DNA of 64,000 nucleotides from Spiroplasma endosymbiont of Asaphidion curtum (GCF_964031085.1 NZ_OZ035001.1:558001-622000), one strand, 5' to 3'. Positions 21,277 to 32,898 are shown, numbered from the stretch's first letter. Numbers and translations: made by a program. The notes: generated by a model not told the origin, from the sequence alone.

Positions 21277-23724
21277 ATGATTTATTCACATCGTGCTTTA
21301 GAAAAAAAGTGACAAGAGTATTGAAAAAATCAGCAAATATTTAAGACGCCGAGTAATGTTAAAACTAAAAAGACTTATATTCTTGATATGTTTCCATATC
21401 CATCTGGTGCTGGATTACATGTTGGTCATTTAAAAGGTTATATTGCTACTGATGTAATGGCACGATTTCGTAAGATGCAAGGTTATGCTGTTTTGCATCC
21501 TATTGGTTGGGATGCGTTTGGTTTACCAGCTGAACAGTATGCTTTAAAAACGAAAAATAATCCTGTAAGTTTTACTTTGGAAAATATTAATAATTTTCGT
21601 CATCAATTGCAACGATTAGGTTTTTCTTATGATTATAATAAAGAAATAAATACTACTGACCCTAATTATTATCAATGAACACAATGAATATTTTCACAAA
21701 TTTATAAAAAAGGTTTAGTTCAATTAAAATGAAGTGATGTTAATTGATGTGAAAAATTAGGAACAGTTTTAGCTAATGAAGAGGTTTTACTTATTGAAGG
21801 AAAAATGGTTTCTGAAAGAGGTCATTATCCGGTTATTAAAAGACCAATGCAACAATGAGTTTTAAAAATAACTAATTATGCTTCAAGACTATTAAAAGGA
21901 TTAGATGATTTAGATTGACCTAATTCAGTTAAAGAATTGCAAAGAAATTGAATTGGTGAACGATTAGGGGCATTAGTGGATTTTAAAATTCAAAATTCAT
22001 TAGAAAAAATTTCAGTTTTTACTACAAGGTTGGATACGATTTTTGGTATTAGTGCTATTATTTTAGCACCAGAGCATCCATTAGTAGTTTCGCTTACTAT
22101 TAAAGATAATGGTCAACAAATAAATGAGTATTTATCACAAGTTAAAATGAAAACTGATTTAGAACGCCAAGAGTTAAATAAGGGTAAACAAGGGGTATTT
22201 ACTGGTAGTTATGCGTTGCATCCGTTAACAAATGAGTTAATTCCAATTTGAGTTGCTGATTATGTTTTATATCATTATGGAACAGGAGCAATAATGTGTG
22301 TTCCAGCACATAGTGCTGAAGATTATCTTTTAGCATTAAAATATAATTTACCAATAAAGATTGTTATTGAAAATGATAATATGAAAATGCCAATAACTGG
22401 TGATGGCATTCATATTAATTCTCAGTTTTTGAATGGACTAAATAATGAACAAGCCATTAGTAAAGTTATTAATGTTTTGGAAGCAAAAGGGATAGCTAAA
22501 AAACATACAACTTATAAATTACGCGATTGATTGTTTTCTCGTCAAAGATATTGAGGTGAACCGTTTCCAATTATTTTTTGAGATGATGATACCATTAGTT
22601 TAGTTGATGAGTTAGATTTACCGATAATGTTACCATTAACAGATAATATTGTTTCAACAGTTACTGGACAGTCGCCATTGGCAAATATGGTTGATTTTGT
22701 TAATGTTACTAGAAATGATGGTGTTAAAGGGAAAAGAGATACAAATACAATGCCACAATGAGCAGGTAGTTGTTGATATTATTTAGCATATATTTTGAAA
22801 CAAGATAATGGTAGTTTTATTCCCTTAAATAGTAAAACCGCATTTAAATTATTTGAACAATGATTACCAGTTGATTTGTATGTTGGTGGTCAAGAACATG
22901 CGGTGTTGCATTTACTATATGCTCGGTTTTGACATCAAGTATTGTATGATTTAAAAGTTGTTCCAACGCCAGAACCTTTTATGAAACTTGTTAATCAAGG
23001 AATGATTTTAGGTGTTGATGGTGAAAAGATGTCAAAATCAAAAGATAATGGTGTTAATCCAGATGATATCATTATGACGCATGGTGCTGATGCTTTACGA
23101 GTTTATGAGATGTTTTTGGGACCATTAACAGCATCAATGCCATGAAATATTCAAGGTATGGATGGTACAAGAAGATGATTAGATCGGATTTATCGTTTAG
23201 TAACTGAACATCTTGCTTGAATTATTAAAAAAAATGATGGTCAAATGGATAAAGTTTATCATCAAACAGTGTTTAAAGTAACTACTGATTTGGAAAATTT
23301 AGCTTTTAATACGGCGATATCATCATTAATGGTTTTTGTTAATGCTTGTTATAAAACAAAACAAATTTATTTACCTTATTTTTTAGGATTTATCAAAATG
23401 TTAAGTTTATTTGCTGTGCATTTAGCAGAAGAATTATGATTAATGTTAGCACGAGAAAGTAGTGTTGCTGTTCAAAAATGGCCTGAATATGATGCTAAGT
23501 ATTTAGTGAAAGAAGAAGTTGTTGTTGTGGTTCAAGTTAATGGTAAATTACGAGGAAAATTAAATGTTGTGCCTAATTTATCACAAGAAGAAATTTTAAA
23601 AATTATTCAAAACGATGACTATTTACAAAAAATTTTATATCAATATGAAATTAAGCAAACAATATTTGTAATGAATAAAATTATTAACTTTGTTACTAAA
23701 GTAGTGGATAAACACGATGATTAA
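21277..23724 (+). CDS. leuS: Leucine--tRNA ligase
   Basis: 815 aa, bacterial LeuRS length. HIGH-type motif HVGH at residues 48-51 in [18 protein letters not shown]1 editing domain (about 220-400, with [22 protein letters not shown]); KMSKS at 584-588 in [16 protein letters not shown]; anticodon-binding domain and C-terminal [11 protein letters not shown]. Start ATG follows AAAGGA. More than a dozen TGA-Trp codons. It overlaps the next gene by 7 bp. Confidence 0.96.
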
Positions 23725-23792
23725 ACGAGCGATTATTTTTGCTGCTGGAGTCGGCAGAAGATTAAAATTAAATCATCAGCATAAATCATTAT
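23718..23792 (+). pseudogene. Nucleotidyltransferase (LicC/GalU-type) stub
   Basis: Starts inside the leuS end (ATGATTAAACG) and reads [16 protein letters not shown]...HKSLL, the NTP-binding glycine-rich loop of sugar-phosphate/choline nucleotidyltransferases. After 25 codons it is cut by ISA. The rest of the gene is not found in the window. Confidence 0.6.
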
Positions 23793-24735
23793 TAGACTTC
23801 TTGCATTACTTATTTATTAAACAAAATTCCTATAAAATATATTTAAAATAGAAATTATAAGGAATTTAAGATTATGAAATTTGATAAATTTAATTTTATT
23901 AATGATAAAGAATTATTACGATTAACTGGAATAAAGCAAAGTACTTTTAATAAAATGTTAAATATTTTAAAAGAAGCTGAGTTAAAAAAGTTTAAAAGAG
24001 GTGGTAAAAATAATAAATTATCATTAGAAAATAGATTATTGATGACTTTATCATATTGACGAGAATATCGTACTTATTTTCATCTTGGTAAAAGTTTTGA
24101 TATTAGTGAAGCTAGTTGTTATCGAAATATCAAGTGAATTGAAGATATTTTAATCAAACATCCTGATTTTCAACAACTTGCTGGTAAAAAAGCATTAATA
24201 AATGATTATTTTAATGATAAAACAATTATTATTGATGCTACAGAAACACCCATTCAACGCCCAAAAAAAGACAAAAACAATCTTATTCAGGAAAAAAGAA
24301 AAAACACACTATTAAAACACAAGTAATTATTGAAAAAGAAAGCAAAATAATTATTGCAACAAATTTTTCTCTCGGTAAAAAGCATGATTTTTGTTTATTT
24401 AAAGAATCAAAAATCCCAATTTTAAAAAATACTAAATTAATAGTTGATAATGGTTATCAAGGAATACAAAAAATTCATAGTAATGTTCTAATACCTAAGA
24501 AAAAAACAAAGAAAAACCCTTTAAATAAAGAACAAAAACATAATAATAAATTAATTTCAAAAATGAGAATTATTATTGAAAATATTTTTGCTATTCTTAA
24601 AAAATTTAAAATTATTACTGAAAAATATCGTAATCGTAGAAAACGATTTAGTTTAAGATTTAATTTAATTGCTTCAATTTATAATTTGCAATTATAGATA
24701 ACATAAAATATTTATTTAAAATTAAATTTAAATAA
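23793..24735 (+). mobile_element. ISA copy 4, right end lost
   Basis: Left end intact, then the gene, then a break at AAATTTAAATAA where an inverted ISA piece begins. The same breakpoint occurs at 61614. Confidence 0.85.
23874..24697 (+). CDS. IS5-type (ISA) transposase, by -1 frameshift
   Basis: Frame intact apart from the conserved slippery site (see 56698). Product would be 274 aa. The element lacks its right end, so it can act only in trans. Confidence 0.75.
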
Positions 24736-24884
24736 TAGACTTCTTGCATTACTTATTAAAATAATTACAAATTATTTGTAAATAAAAAATACTATATAGT
24801 AATTTCTAACTTTTATTAGGTTAATACTTATGGATTTTATTAAATGTGTAAATTTTGACACAACAAAAAATTATTTTATTATTT

Positions 24885-25966
24885 GCTGAATTATACTTGT
24901 AAGTGCAAGTAAATAAAATTGCAAAAAATCTCATATAAAAATTTCATGATGCTAAGTTTATTTTAGAAAAAACAAAGCAAGGAGTTTTTATATGGGTTAC
25001 AAACATCTTGGCATATATGAAAGAATTTATATTGAGAATCAATTGAAGTTTAAAGTAAAAATTAGTGAAATAGCTAAAAATCTTAATCGAAGTATTAGTA
25101 CTATTATTCGAGAAGTCAATAGAAATAAAGATAGTAATCATTATTTTTCATTAATTGCACAAAATAAAGCAGAAAACAGAAAACAATCACATGTTTATTT
25201 TCATAAGTTTAAAAATAGAGAATTAGTAAAATATGTACAACAAAAATTACTATTAGGTTGATCGCCTGAACAAATTTATGGCAGAATTAAAAATTTTCAT
25301 AAAGAATGAATTATTAGTTTTAAAACAATTTACAATTGAATTTATTCTGGATTACTTGAAAAAGTTACTAATAAAAATTTAAGAAGAAAAGGTAAGAAAC
25401 GAAAATCTCAAGAAAATCGCGGTAAATTTAATGGTAAATCAATTAAAGAACGAAATATTAATGTTAATAATCGTATAACTGTTGGTCATTGAGAAGGTGA
25501 TACTGTAGTATCATCACGAGGTAAAAGTAAATCATGTTTAATAACTTTAGTTGAAAGAACATCAAGATTTACTTTAGCAATGTTAGTTGAAAATAGAACT
25601 ACTAAAGTTGTTAACGAAAACATTAGCCATTATTTATCAATTCTTCCAAATAATCTTGTTAAGACTATAACATTTGATAGGGGTAAAGAATTTTCTAATT
25701 GACAACAACTTGAAAAAAATTTAAATGTGAAAATTTATTTTGCTAATGCGTATTCGCCTTGACAAAGAGGTACTAATGAAAATACTAATGGTTTAATTAG
25801 AGAAAAATTTCCTAAAAAATTTAATTTTTCAAATACTACTAAAAATGCAGTTCATAAATTTATATTGTCTTTAAACCAAAGACCAAGAAAAATACTAAAT
25901 TATCTTTCACCAATCGAATATTTGGTTAGAAAAATAATTTAGTTGCACTTAACTTTACAATTTGGC
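24885..25966 (+). mobile_element. IS30-type element, copy 7, complete
   Basis: 1082 bp inside ISA copy 5. Flanks show no target duplication. Confidence 0.92.
24992..25942 (+). CDS. IS30 family transposase
   Basis: Intact 316-aa copy, same as 17479. Confidence 0.92.
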
Positions 25967-26143
25967 TTAAATATTTAACATTTTATTAAAAGTACTTTGC
26001 TTTATTCCAGTTAATCGTAATAATTCTTTATCATTAATAAAATTAAATTTATCAAATTTCATAATCTTAAATTCCTTATAATTTCTATTTTAAATATATT
26101 TTATAGGAATTTTGTTTAATAAATAAGTAATGCAAGAAGTCTA

Positions 26144-26311
26144 ATGATTAAATTTATCCTCAGTTATTCATCGCTTCTTAACTACAACTTCATTTTTAAT
26201 TAAAGGCATTACGGCATTCCCGCCACCAAAACCAAAAAAAGATATTTTCAAAAAAACATAAAACAATTGTCAATATAATTGCCATTTTGAGTATTTTGTT
26301 TTTTTCATCAT
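26144..26311 (-). pseudogene. Chromate transporter (ChrA-type), N-terminal stub
   Basis: 56 codons: MMKKTKYSKWQLYWQLF... then FFGFGGGNAVMPLIKNEVVV and KRWITED, the amino-terminal signature of chromate-transporter family permeases (FGGG, then a conserved V-x-x-x-W-I/L-T). It is truncated by ISA at 26143. Frame intact in this copy, unlike the duplicate at 56159. Confidence 0.7.
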
Positions 26312-26385
26312 ATCAACCCTTAATATCTTATAAAAAGAAAAAGAATCAGCATCTAATTCTCTTTCTTAATAATTTTAATAATTTA

Positions 26386-26657
26386 TTATTTTCTTAGTTT
26401 TAATTGTTCAATTATTTTACGATAACGATTAATATCATGAGCTTTTAAGTAATCTAACATATTTCGTCTTTGTGATACTTTTCTTACTAAACTTCGTTCA
26501 GTAACAACAAATCTTTACGATGTATTTTTAAATGTGCCGTTAAATTAGTAATATCCTCTGTTAAAAGTGCTATTTGTACTTCTGCTGAACTCGTATCTTT
26601 TTCTTTTCTACCAAATTTAGCAATAATTTGTTTTTTATCCTCAGCTGTAATTGCCAT
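26386..26657 (-). pseudogene. rpsO: Ribosomal protein S15, frameshifted ancestral copy
   Basis: Aligns over its whole length with the intact rpsO at 55815 but carries two extra bases near 26510 (AAATCTTTACG, where the complement of the intact copy has ATCTTTACG), shifting the frame in the middle of the protein. It sits in the classical place after truB-ribF. It keeps the same GGAGG ribosome-binding site and upstream region. Confidence 0.85.
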
Positions 26658-26752
26658 TTAATAAATCCTCCAATAATTATAAACTTAACTAAAACCAATT
26701 AATAAAACAGAAGGTATTTTAAAAACTTGTAATAGTCGTATTCGTATAAATA

Positions 26753-27655
26753 TTAACCTATTTTACGAAAATATTCAAGTGTTTTGCTGTAATCTTCACT
26801 AATTAACTGTTTTAAATGTTCTAAACTTTTAACAGCAATATTATCTCGTAAATACTTTAAAAAGGAAATTTTAATTTTTACACCATAAATATTTTTATTA
26901 AAATTAAGAATATATGATTCACATTTTAAAACATTATCAATTCTAATAATACAAGAGATTGCTTGATACTTTTTATTTTCTAAACTAACATTAGTAATAT
27001 AAACACCCTCATTTAATATTGAGAAATTATCATTTAGATGAATATTTGCTGTTGGAAATTGAATTTTACTACCTAATTTATTACCTTTAACAACAACACC
27101 TTTAATATTATAAGGTTGTAATAATAACTTATTAGCACTAGCAATTTGTTTTTCTTGTAGTAACTGACGAATATATGTTGTTGATACCCGAATATCATTA
27201 TTAATTAAAACTTTATTAACAACAATTACTTTAGAAAAATTGTTCTGCAAATGACTAATATTTCCCAGACCAAAATTTGCAAAACGAAAATCATCACCAA
27301 CAACAATAATATCAATATTCAATTGTTTAAGATAAAAAATAAACTGTTCAATTGATCATTTTCTTGTATTATCATTAAATGGAAAAATAGCAAAATTATC
27401 AAATCCCATTAATGAAACTAATTTTTGCTTATCTTCCATATCAAGCAAGTCATCATATTGTTGTTGTAAAATTATTTTCTTTGGTGCGATTGAAAAAGTA
27501 AAAAATAGTGATTGATAATTATTTTCTTTAGCTTCTTTTAATACTGTTTGAGTTAATAACTGATGTCCAATATGAAGTCCATCAAAAAATCCTAAACACG
27601 CTACTTGTTTATTTGAAAATTGCTGTTTTTCATCAATAGTATTAATTATTTTCAT
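26753..27655 (-). CDS. ribF: Bifunctional riboflavin kinase / FAD synthetase
   Basis: 300 aa. Makes FMN from riboflavin, then FAD. N-terminal adenylyltransferase domain with GFFDGLHIGHQLL (residues about 22-34) and VVGDDFRFANFGLGN; C-terminal flavokinase domain with GNKLGSKIQFPTANI. Trp at residue 101 is TGA. It starts 4 bp after the truB stop, so cotranscribed. The last 12 codons are duplicated at 55681 upstream of the functional rpsO. Confidence 0.94.
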
Positions 27656-27659
27656 TATT

Positions 27660-28502
27660 TCATAATCCTTTTTTGCAATAATATTTATTATCTAGTCCCT
27701 TCACATATATTGCTAATGGGACTTGATTATTATCAGTTAACAATACAGTATCATTTTCAACATCTTTTAATTGAATAGCCTTACCATTTTTAATATCTTT
27801 TGTTTCCTTAACATTAATAAGTGGCATATAGTCTTGTAATACATTTGATAATGAAATCATATTTCGTTCTTGAATTTTATCAAGTTCTCAACAATTACTA
27901 ATCTTATATGCACCACTAGCTATTCTTTGCAATTTTTTTACTGTTGCTACCGTATTTAAAGTTTTAGCAATGTCTACTACTAAACTACGAATATATGTTC
28001 CTTTTAAACATTTAACTTTTATGGAAGCATAAGGAAAATCAAAATTTACTAACTCTAAATATTCTAACTTAACAAGTCGTTTTGCTAATAATATCTCTTG
28101 TTCTTTACGAGCATATTCATAAAGTTTTTTCCCTTGAAACTTAATCGCAGAATATTTAGGTGGTATTTGATTATACGATAACGGAAAAAAATTTAAACAA
28201 TTAAGAAATTGTTCTTTTATAATTAACTTATTATCATTAGCAATAACATTACCAGTAATATCACCACTATTAGTTAAAATATTAAATTGCATTGTTACTA
28301 AATACTCTTTCGTTTCGTTCAATAATAATGAAGAAATCTTTGTCGCTTGATTGACCAAAATTATTAGTACACCAGTAGCTAGAGGGTCTAAAGTTCCGGC
28401 ATGACCAACTTTATAATATTTAAACTTTTTTTTAAGATAAGATACTACTTGATGTGATGTCATCCCAGTAGGTTTATCAATTAGTAAAATTCCTGAATTC
28501 AT
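27660..28502 (-). CDS. truB: tRNA pseudouridine(55) synthase
   Basis: 280 aa. Catalytic Asp39 in GHAGTLDPLATGVL, preceded by IDKPTGMTSHQVV. Then the PPKYSAIKFQGKKLYEYAR segment and KCLKGTYIRSLV of the TruB fold; C-terminal PUA-like tail. ATG with GGAGA upstream. First gene of a truB-ribF-rpsO unit. Confidence 0.95.
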
Positions 28503-28525
28503 TATAATAAAAAATCTCCAAAGAT

Positions 28526-28554
28526 ATTATATCATACTTAAAAGACCTTGAAAA
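28526..28554 (-). promoter_or_regulatory. Promoter of truB-ribF
   Basis: Minus strand TTTTCA, 17-bp spacer, TATAAT with TG extension (TGATATAAT), 23 bp before the truB ATG. Confidence 0.6.
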
Positions 28555-28573
28555 ATTTACCAATATAACTAAA

Positions 28574-28597
28574 AAGGAAACAATTAAATTGTTTCCT
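28574..28597 (-). terminator. Terminator upstream of truB
   Basis: Stem GGAAACAATT / AATTGTTTCC followed on the minus strand by TTTTT. It separates truB from the decayed gene upstream. Confidence 0.7.
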
Positions 28598-28734
28598 CCA
28601 AAAACTTAATACACATATTTTCTCAACTCTTTCAATATGCGTAAGCACTAAGTAAAACTATTACTAGAATTACTTAGTTAAATATTAACACAATATAATC
28701 AAATTATCATCCTTTTTATATTAGCAACAAGAAA

Positions 28735-28947
28735 TTATTTTAATCCATCATTAAATTCAAGTAATTATTCAGTTAATCATTGCTGTCTTTGTTGTCTTTT
28801 TTCTTTTTCTTGATTTTTCTTTTTCTTGCTGTTTTTGCTCTCTTGCTTGTTGTTCTTGTGGCTTTTTATCATTAGTTATTTTATTATTAAGTTCTATTTC
28901 GGAATAATTAGAACTATTAGTATTGATAGTAAAGTCCATTAAATCAT
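28735..28947 (-). pseudogene. Gln/Lys/Glu-rich protein, C-terminal fragment
   Basis: About 70 codons: MDFTINTNSSNYSEIELNNK, then a coiled-coil-like stretch rich in Q, K and E, with a frameshift near 28805 and a stop before LLEFNDGLK. Its 5' end is cut by ISB at 28948. Not recognised. The run 28503-28734 otherwise holds only a promoter and a terminator. Confidence 0.45.
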
Positions 28948-29422
28948 TAGACTTGGTACATAACTATAACATTTTGCAAACCTTGATATCCTGAATCAGC
29001 AATTAATTCTAATTTTGGATTTATAAGTGTATTTGATTTTAAAAATAACTTATAATCATGAATACTGCCATAACAAAAATCTACTGAAATAATTTTATTG
29101 TTAAATAAATCAATAATTATTTGCGATTTTAATGAATGTTGCCTTTTCTTACCAGAAAATAATAATTTTAGTTTTTTTAATTCTTTCAATTGGAATTTCT
29201 GAAGCATCAATTGCTAATAAATTATTATTAGTACCCTTATTTTCCAATAATATCTTTTTGCCAGGTATATGAAAGTGACTATTTTTTATTAGAGTATTTT
29301 CAACTCAAAAGATATTACGAATACAACTAACATGACTAATATTATATTTTTTTTGCAATAATACGCGATATGTACTATATTCTTTTCAGTATTCTAAAGT
29401 CATAAGTAATCTTTGCTCTATT
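28948..29422 (-). mobile_element. ISB copy 3, internally deleted and truncated
   Basis: TAGACTTGGTACATAACTATAAC joins directly to ATTTTGCAAACC, deleting the C-terminal catalytic Glu region. The other end is cut at 29422 inside the N-terminal part. It includes MMLQKFQLKELKKLKLLFSG in one frame with the 7-A run. Non-functional. Confidence 0.8.
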
Positions 29423-29480
29423 CTGACTGTCCTTAATACTTATTCAAACCTTTTCCCACCTAAGAAAACTTTATGCGTCC
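29423..29480 (+). repeat. End piece of the 470-bp repeat
   Basis: Matches the last part of 34527-34997 (GACTGTC...CTTTATGCGTCC). Confidence 0.6.
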
Positions 29481-29511
29481 ATAAGTAAGTAAATAGGGGA
29501 GTAATAAAATA

Positions 29512-29541
29512 AAATGTCTTAAAAATTTTAAGACATTTTTA
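29512..29541 (-). terminator. Terminator of the propeller lipoprotein gene
   Basis: Palindrome AAATGTCTTAAAAATTTTAAGACATTT with flanking T/A runs, 14 bp beyond the stop codon. Confidence 0.75.
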
Positions 29542-29554
29542 ATTATTTTCTTAT

Positions 29555-30748
29555 TCACATTTTGTTAAAATTTTCTACTTTTTCTGCAATATTATCTATT
29601 TTTATTTTATAAAAATTAATATTTTTGCGTGTATATTCTTTAAAATATACATCATTATTGTTAATGTAAATATTCATAATTTCATTATCGCTATCATATA
29701 AATTATTATTTTTATTAATTTTTATTTTTTGATAGTCTTTTGTGGATATGTCAAACTTATATAGTCCTCTACCAGAGCCAAAATAAATATTACCTTTATT
29801 GTCATAATTAAAACAATGGGAATCAAAATATAGTGTTTTTATAATTTTGTAATTAAAATCTAAAATATAAGTATTAAATAAGGAACCAATATAAATTTGA
29901 TTATTATCAAATAAAAAATAATTTATTTTTTTATCTTTATTCAAAATACTTATTGGTTTTGTTTCACCTTGTTTTAAAACATAAGCGCCATTATTAGTAG
30001 CAAAATAAATTTTATTTTTGTTAATAACTATTGAGTTAACTTCTCCATTTAATTCATCTATTTTGCTGGGTTCAATTTCATTATTTTTTAAAACATATGT
30101 ACTATTTGTAGTTGTAAAATATAAATTATTTTTATCATCAAATCCTAATGTTTTTTTATAAAAACCATATTCTTGAAGTTTTTTATTTAAAGTTGCTTTT
30201 GTTTCACCTTGTTTTAAAACATATAAACCATTATTAGAATCAAAATAAACATTATTTTTATTATCAATAGTAGTATTAAAAATACGCTCATTTATTCCAT
30301 TTATCTTAATTGCTGTTGTTTCATCATTTTTTAAAATATATACTTCTCCGCCGCTAGAACCAAATGAGGCGCTATATACACCAAAATACATATTATTTTC
30401 TAAATCAAAATTTACAAATCAAATGTTAGAGTTATTTATATTATTAATTTTTATAACTATTTTATCTTTTTGTTTTAAAACATATAAACCATTATTTGTT
30501 ATGAAATAATTATTGTTATAATTATCTTTAAAAAATGAAATAATATTATTTTTTATTTTATTAAAATTAATTATTGGTTTTTGATTTTTGTTATAAATTT
30601 CTAATTCTTTTTCAAAATTAATATTTCTTTTACTTCTTTGAATGTTTCTAACCGTTATTTGTTTTTGTGTATTATTTTTACAAGCAACAATGTTACTTAG
30701 ACCTATAGTTAAAGTAATTGTATTTAAAATACTTGATAATTTTTTCAT
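29555..30748 (-). CDS. Beta-propeller-like repeat lipoprotein
   Basis: 397 aa. Start placed at the ATG reading MKKLSSILNTITLTIGL because it has AAGGGG at 9 bases and gives a clean signal peptide with lipobox SNIVAC and lipidated Cys23; a TTG start 3 codons upstream is less likely. The exported part has about eight blade-like repeats of about 43 residues, each with a variant of NxxYFxTxNGxYVLKQGET. Such repeats resemble two-component-regulator propellers and WD-like folds. Probably a membrane-anchored surface protein; ligand unknown. Related in motif to the truncated gene at 2792. Confidence 0.7.
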
Positions 30749-30906
30749 ATTAATCAACCCCTTTTTGTAAATTTTTACTAATTATAAAATTTACTCAACA
30801 ATGAAAATCCTCACCAAATTTGAATTTTCAATCTTTTTGGTTTGGAATTTAATTATAAACTATCTTTAAAATTAAAACACATGAATAATCAATAAATCAT
30901 ATTCTA

Positions 30907-31719
30907 TTAGGTGGTATTTTTAAGGTCATTAAAAGCATTATCTACTAATTTTATAACGTTAATTTGTTTGCTTTTTAAAAGGTTATTGAAAGATAAATAA
31001 GCTAAATATTCAATATTTCTTTTCTTGTGGCCAACGATTGGACTATAAATTAAACCTTGCAAAGAAAAACCATATTCTTTAAAAAAAGCAATTAAATTGT
31101 TTAATACTTGATAATGTACTATGGGATCTTTAACAACGCCACCCTTTTCAATTTGCGTTCTGTTACTTTCAAATTGTGGTTTAATTAAACAAACTAATTG
31201 ACATTGGAGCAGTAAAATTTCTGTTAAAACCGGAATAATTTTTGTTAATGAAATAAAGGCAACATCAATAGCACAAAAACTAATATTATCTTTAAACATT
31301 TCTTTCTTGGCATAACAAAAATTAGTGTTTTCCATAACAATTACTTGGGGGTGAGTTCGTAGTTTTCAAGCTAATTGATTAGTACCAACATCTAAACTAT
31401 AAACCAATTTTGCTTTATTTTGTAACATACAATCAGTAAAACCACCAGTAGAAGAACCGATATCTAAACATACAAGATTTTTTAAATTAATATTAAATTC
31501 TTGAAGAGCTTTACTTAATTTATATCCACCACGAGAAACAAATTGATTATCTTGTTTTTTTATTCTAATAGTACTGTTAAGAGCAACTAAAGTTCCTGAC
31601 TTAATAATTAATTTATCATTTACAAGTACTTGATGATTAATAATTGCACTTTGAGCTTCAGTTTGGGAATGAAATAATTCTTTTTGAACTAATAATATAT
31701 CTAATCGGATTTTTTCCAT
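30907..31719 (-). CDS. tlyA: TlyA family rRNA 2'-O-methyltransferase / hemolysin-like
   Basis: 270 aa. N-terminal S4 RNA-binding domain (RLDILLVQKELFHSQTEAQS) and FtsJ-type methyltransferase domain with the SAM loop CLDIGSSTGGFTDCML, then AIDVAFISL and LIKPQFE. By family, methylates rRNA riboses. Last gene of nusB-(ispA-like)-tlyA. Trp at about residue 118 is TGA. Confidence 0.92.
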
Positions 31720-31732
31720 TGTTGTTCTTCTC

Positions 31733-32467
31733 TTATGATAAATTTTTCATTTTGTTTATTGATTTATTATTGAGAATTATAAATTCGTTAAATTCTAAAG
31801 GATATATTGTAGCAATGGCATTAATATATTTTTTCATAATATTAAGTTTTATAATTAAAAGGTTTTGTGTTGGCAATTGGTCTAATAATGAAGGAATTTT
31901 AGCTTTTCGGGCTAAAGTTTCACGATGTAATAAAAAATATAATGCTAAATAAAAACCAAAATTATAATAAGTTTTGTTATTTTCTTTGTGATTAAAAATT
32001 GCTATCGATTCAAATGAATTACCAATCAGATGGGCAAGAAGATAAAATTTTTCATTTCTTACTACCTCTAAACCTTTTAACTCATCAATATTTTTAATTT
32101 TACTATTATAAATATCTTGTAGTTGTAATTCAATTGGTGATTTAATCGCAGAACTAATTGCTAAGTTTTGAAAAAATTCATTAATTACTTTCAGATTTTT
32201 AATTTTTTTAATTTCTAAGTCAAAAAGATAAATTTGACTACAAACTACAGCTTTGCAAGAAATTAAATGACGAATAAATAACTCCGGACTTAATTTTTCA
32301 TTAACAATTAATAACCCTAATGTTTGCATAAAAATACTATGTTTAGTAACAACATTTAAAATATACAAACCATCTTGGATAATTTCTGGATTATTTGTTT
32401 GTTTTATGGTTTTAATTAATGTTTTCTTTGCTAATCTAATAGATTTCTTCAGTAATTCATTTCCCAT
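31733..32467 (-). CDS. Degenerate polyprenyl-synthetase-like protein (by position)
   Basis: 244 aa. ATG chosen at MGNELLKKS because AAGG lies 9 bases upstream; an ATG three codons earlier overlaps the RBS. All-helical, acid-poor sequence. In Firmicutes the gene between nusB and tlyA is often the prenyl synthase ispA, and the segment LAHLIGNSFESIAIF...YYNFGFYLALYFLLHRE can be laid over the second half of that fold. Neither Asp-rich DDxxD motif is present, so it cannot be a normal prenyltransferase. Could equally be an unrelated helical protein. Confidence 0.5.
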   Translation of the reverse strand: MGNELLKKSIRLAKKTLIKTIKQTNNPEIIQDGLYILNVVTKHSIFMQTLGLLIVNEKLSPELFIRHLISCKAVVCSQIYLFDLEIKKIKNLKVINEFFQNLAISSAIKSPIELQLQDIYNSKIKNIDELKGLEVVRNEKFYLLAHLIGNSFESIAIFNHKENNKTYYNFGFYLALYFLLHRETLARKAKIPSLLDQLPTQNLLIIKLNIMKKYINAIATIYPLEFNEFIILNNKSINKMKNLS

Positions 32468-32481
32468 AGTTATCATCCTTG

Positions 32482-32898
32482 TTAGTCAATTTTCTCATTA
32501 TTAGCATTATCAGCAATACTTTGCAAAATGCCATTAATATATTTATATTCAGTATTGAAAAAATACTTTTTAGTAATAAGAACTGCTTCATTAATAATAA
32601 TTCCTGAATTTTCCTTTAAAATAAGTAGCTCGTAAGTTGTTCATAATAAAATCCCTTGCTCTAAATTAGATAATTTAGAAAAATGTCACCCTACTTTTAA
32701 GTACTTATTAATAATTTTAATTATAATTTTTCGTTGTTCAAAAAGATGGATTAAATTATTAACAATTTCTGAATTAAAATCTTTTTCGTTTTCTTTAATT
32801 TCTTTAATAATTGCTTCTAAGTCATAATTTAATAATTGTTGTTGATAAATAAAAAAAATTATGTTTTCTCTTATATTATGCTGTGAGTTTTTTTTCAT
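32482..32898 (-). CDS. nusB: Transcription antitermination factor NusB
   Basis: 138 aa, all-helical. N-terminus RENIIFFIYQQQLL and the C-terminal family signature SGIIINEAVLITKKYFFNTEYKYINGIL split here by position: INEAV near residue 105, then FxNG-like YINGIL. Binds boxA RNA with S10 during rRNA transcription. First gene of a three-gene unit. Confidence 0.88.

Larger units (their letters stand above)
24736..26143 (-). mobile_element. ISA copy 5, inverted, interior replaced by IS30-type
   Basis: ISA right end at 24736-24884 and left end with the first codons of the transposase at 25967-26143, minus orientation. The middle of the gene is missing and an IS30-type element lies in its place. 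It truncates the chromate-transporter gene at 26144. Confidence 0.8.

Noticed and set aside
29555-30748. Kelch or WD40 assignment for the repeat lipoprotein
   Set aside because: Repeat motif lacks Kelch GG and WD dipeptides; only propeller-like can be supported.
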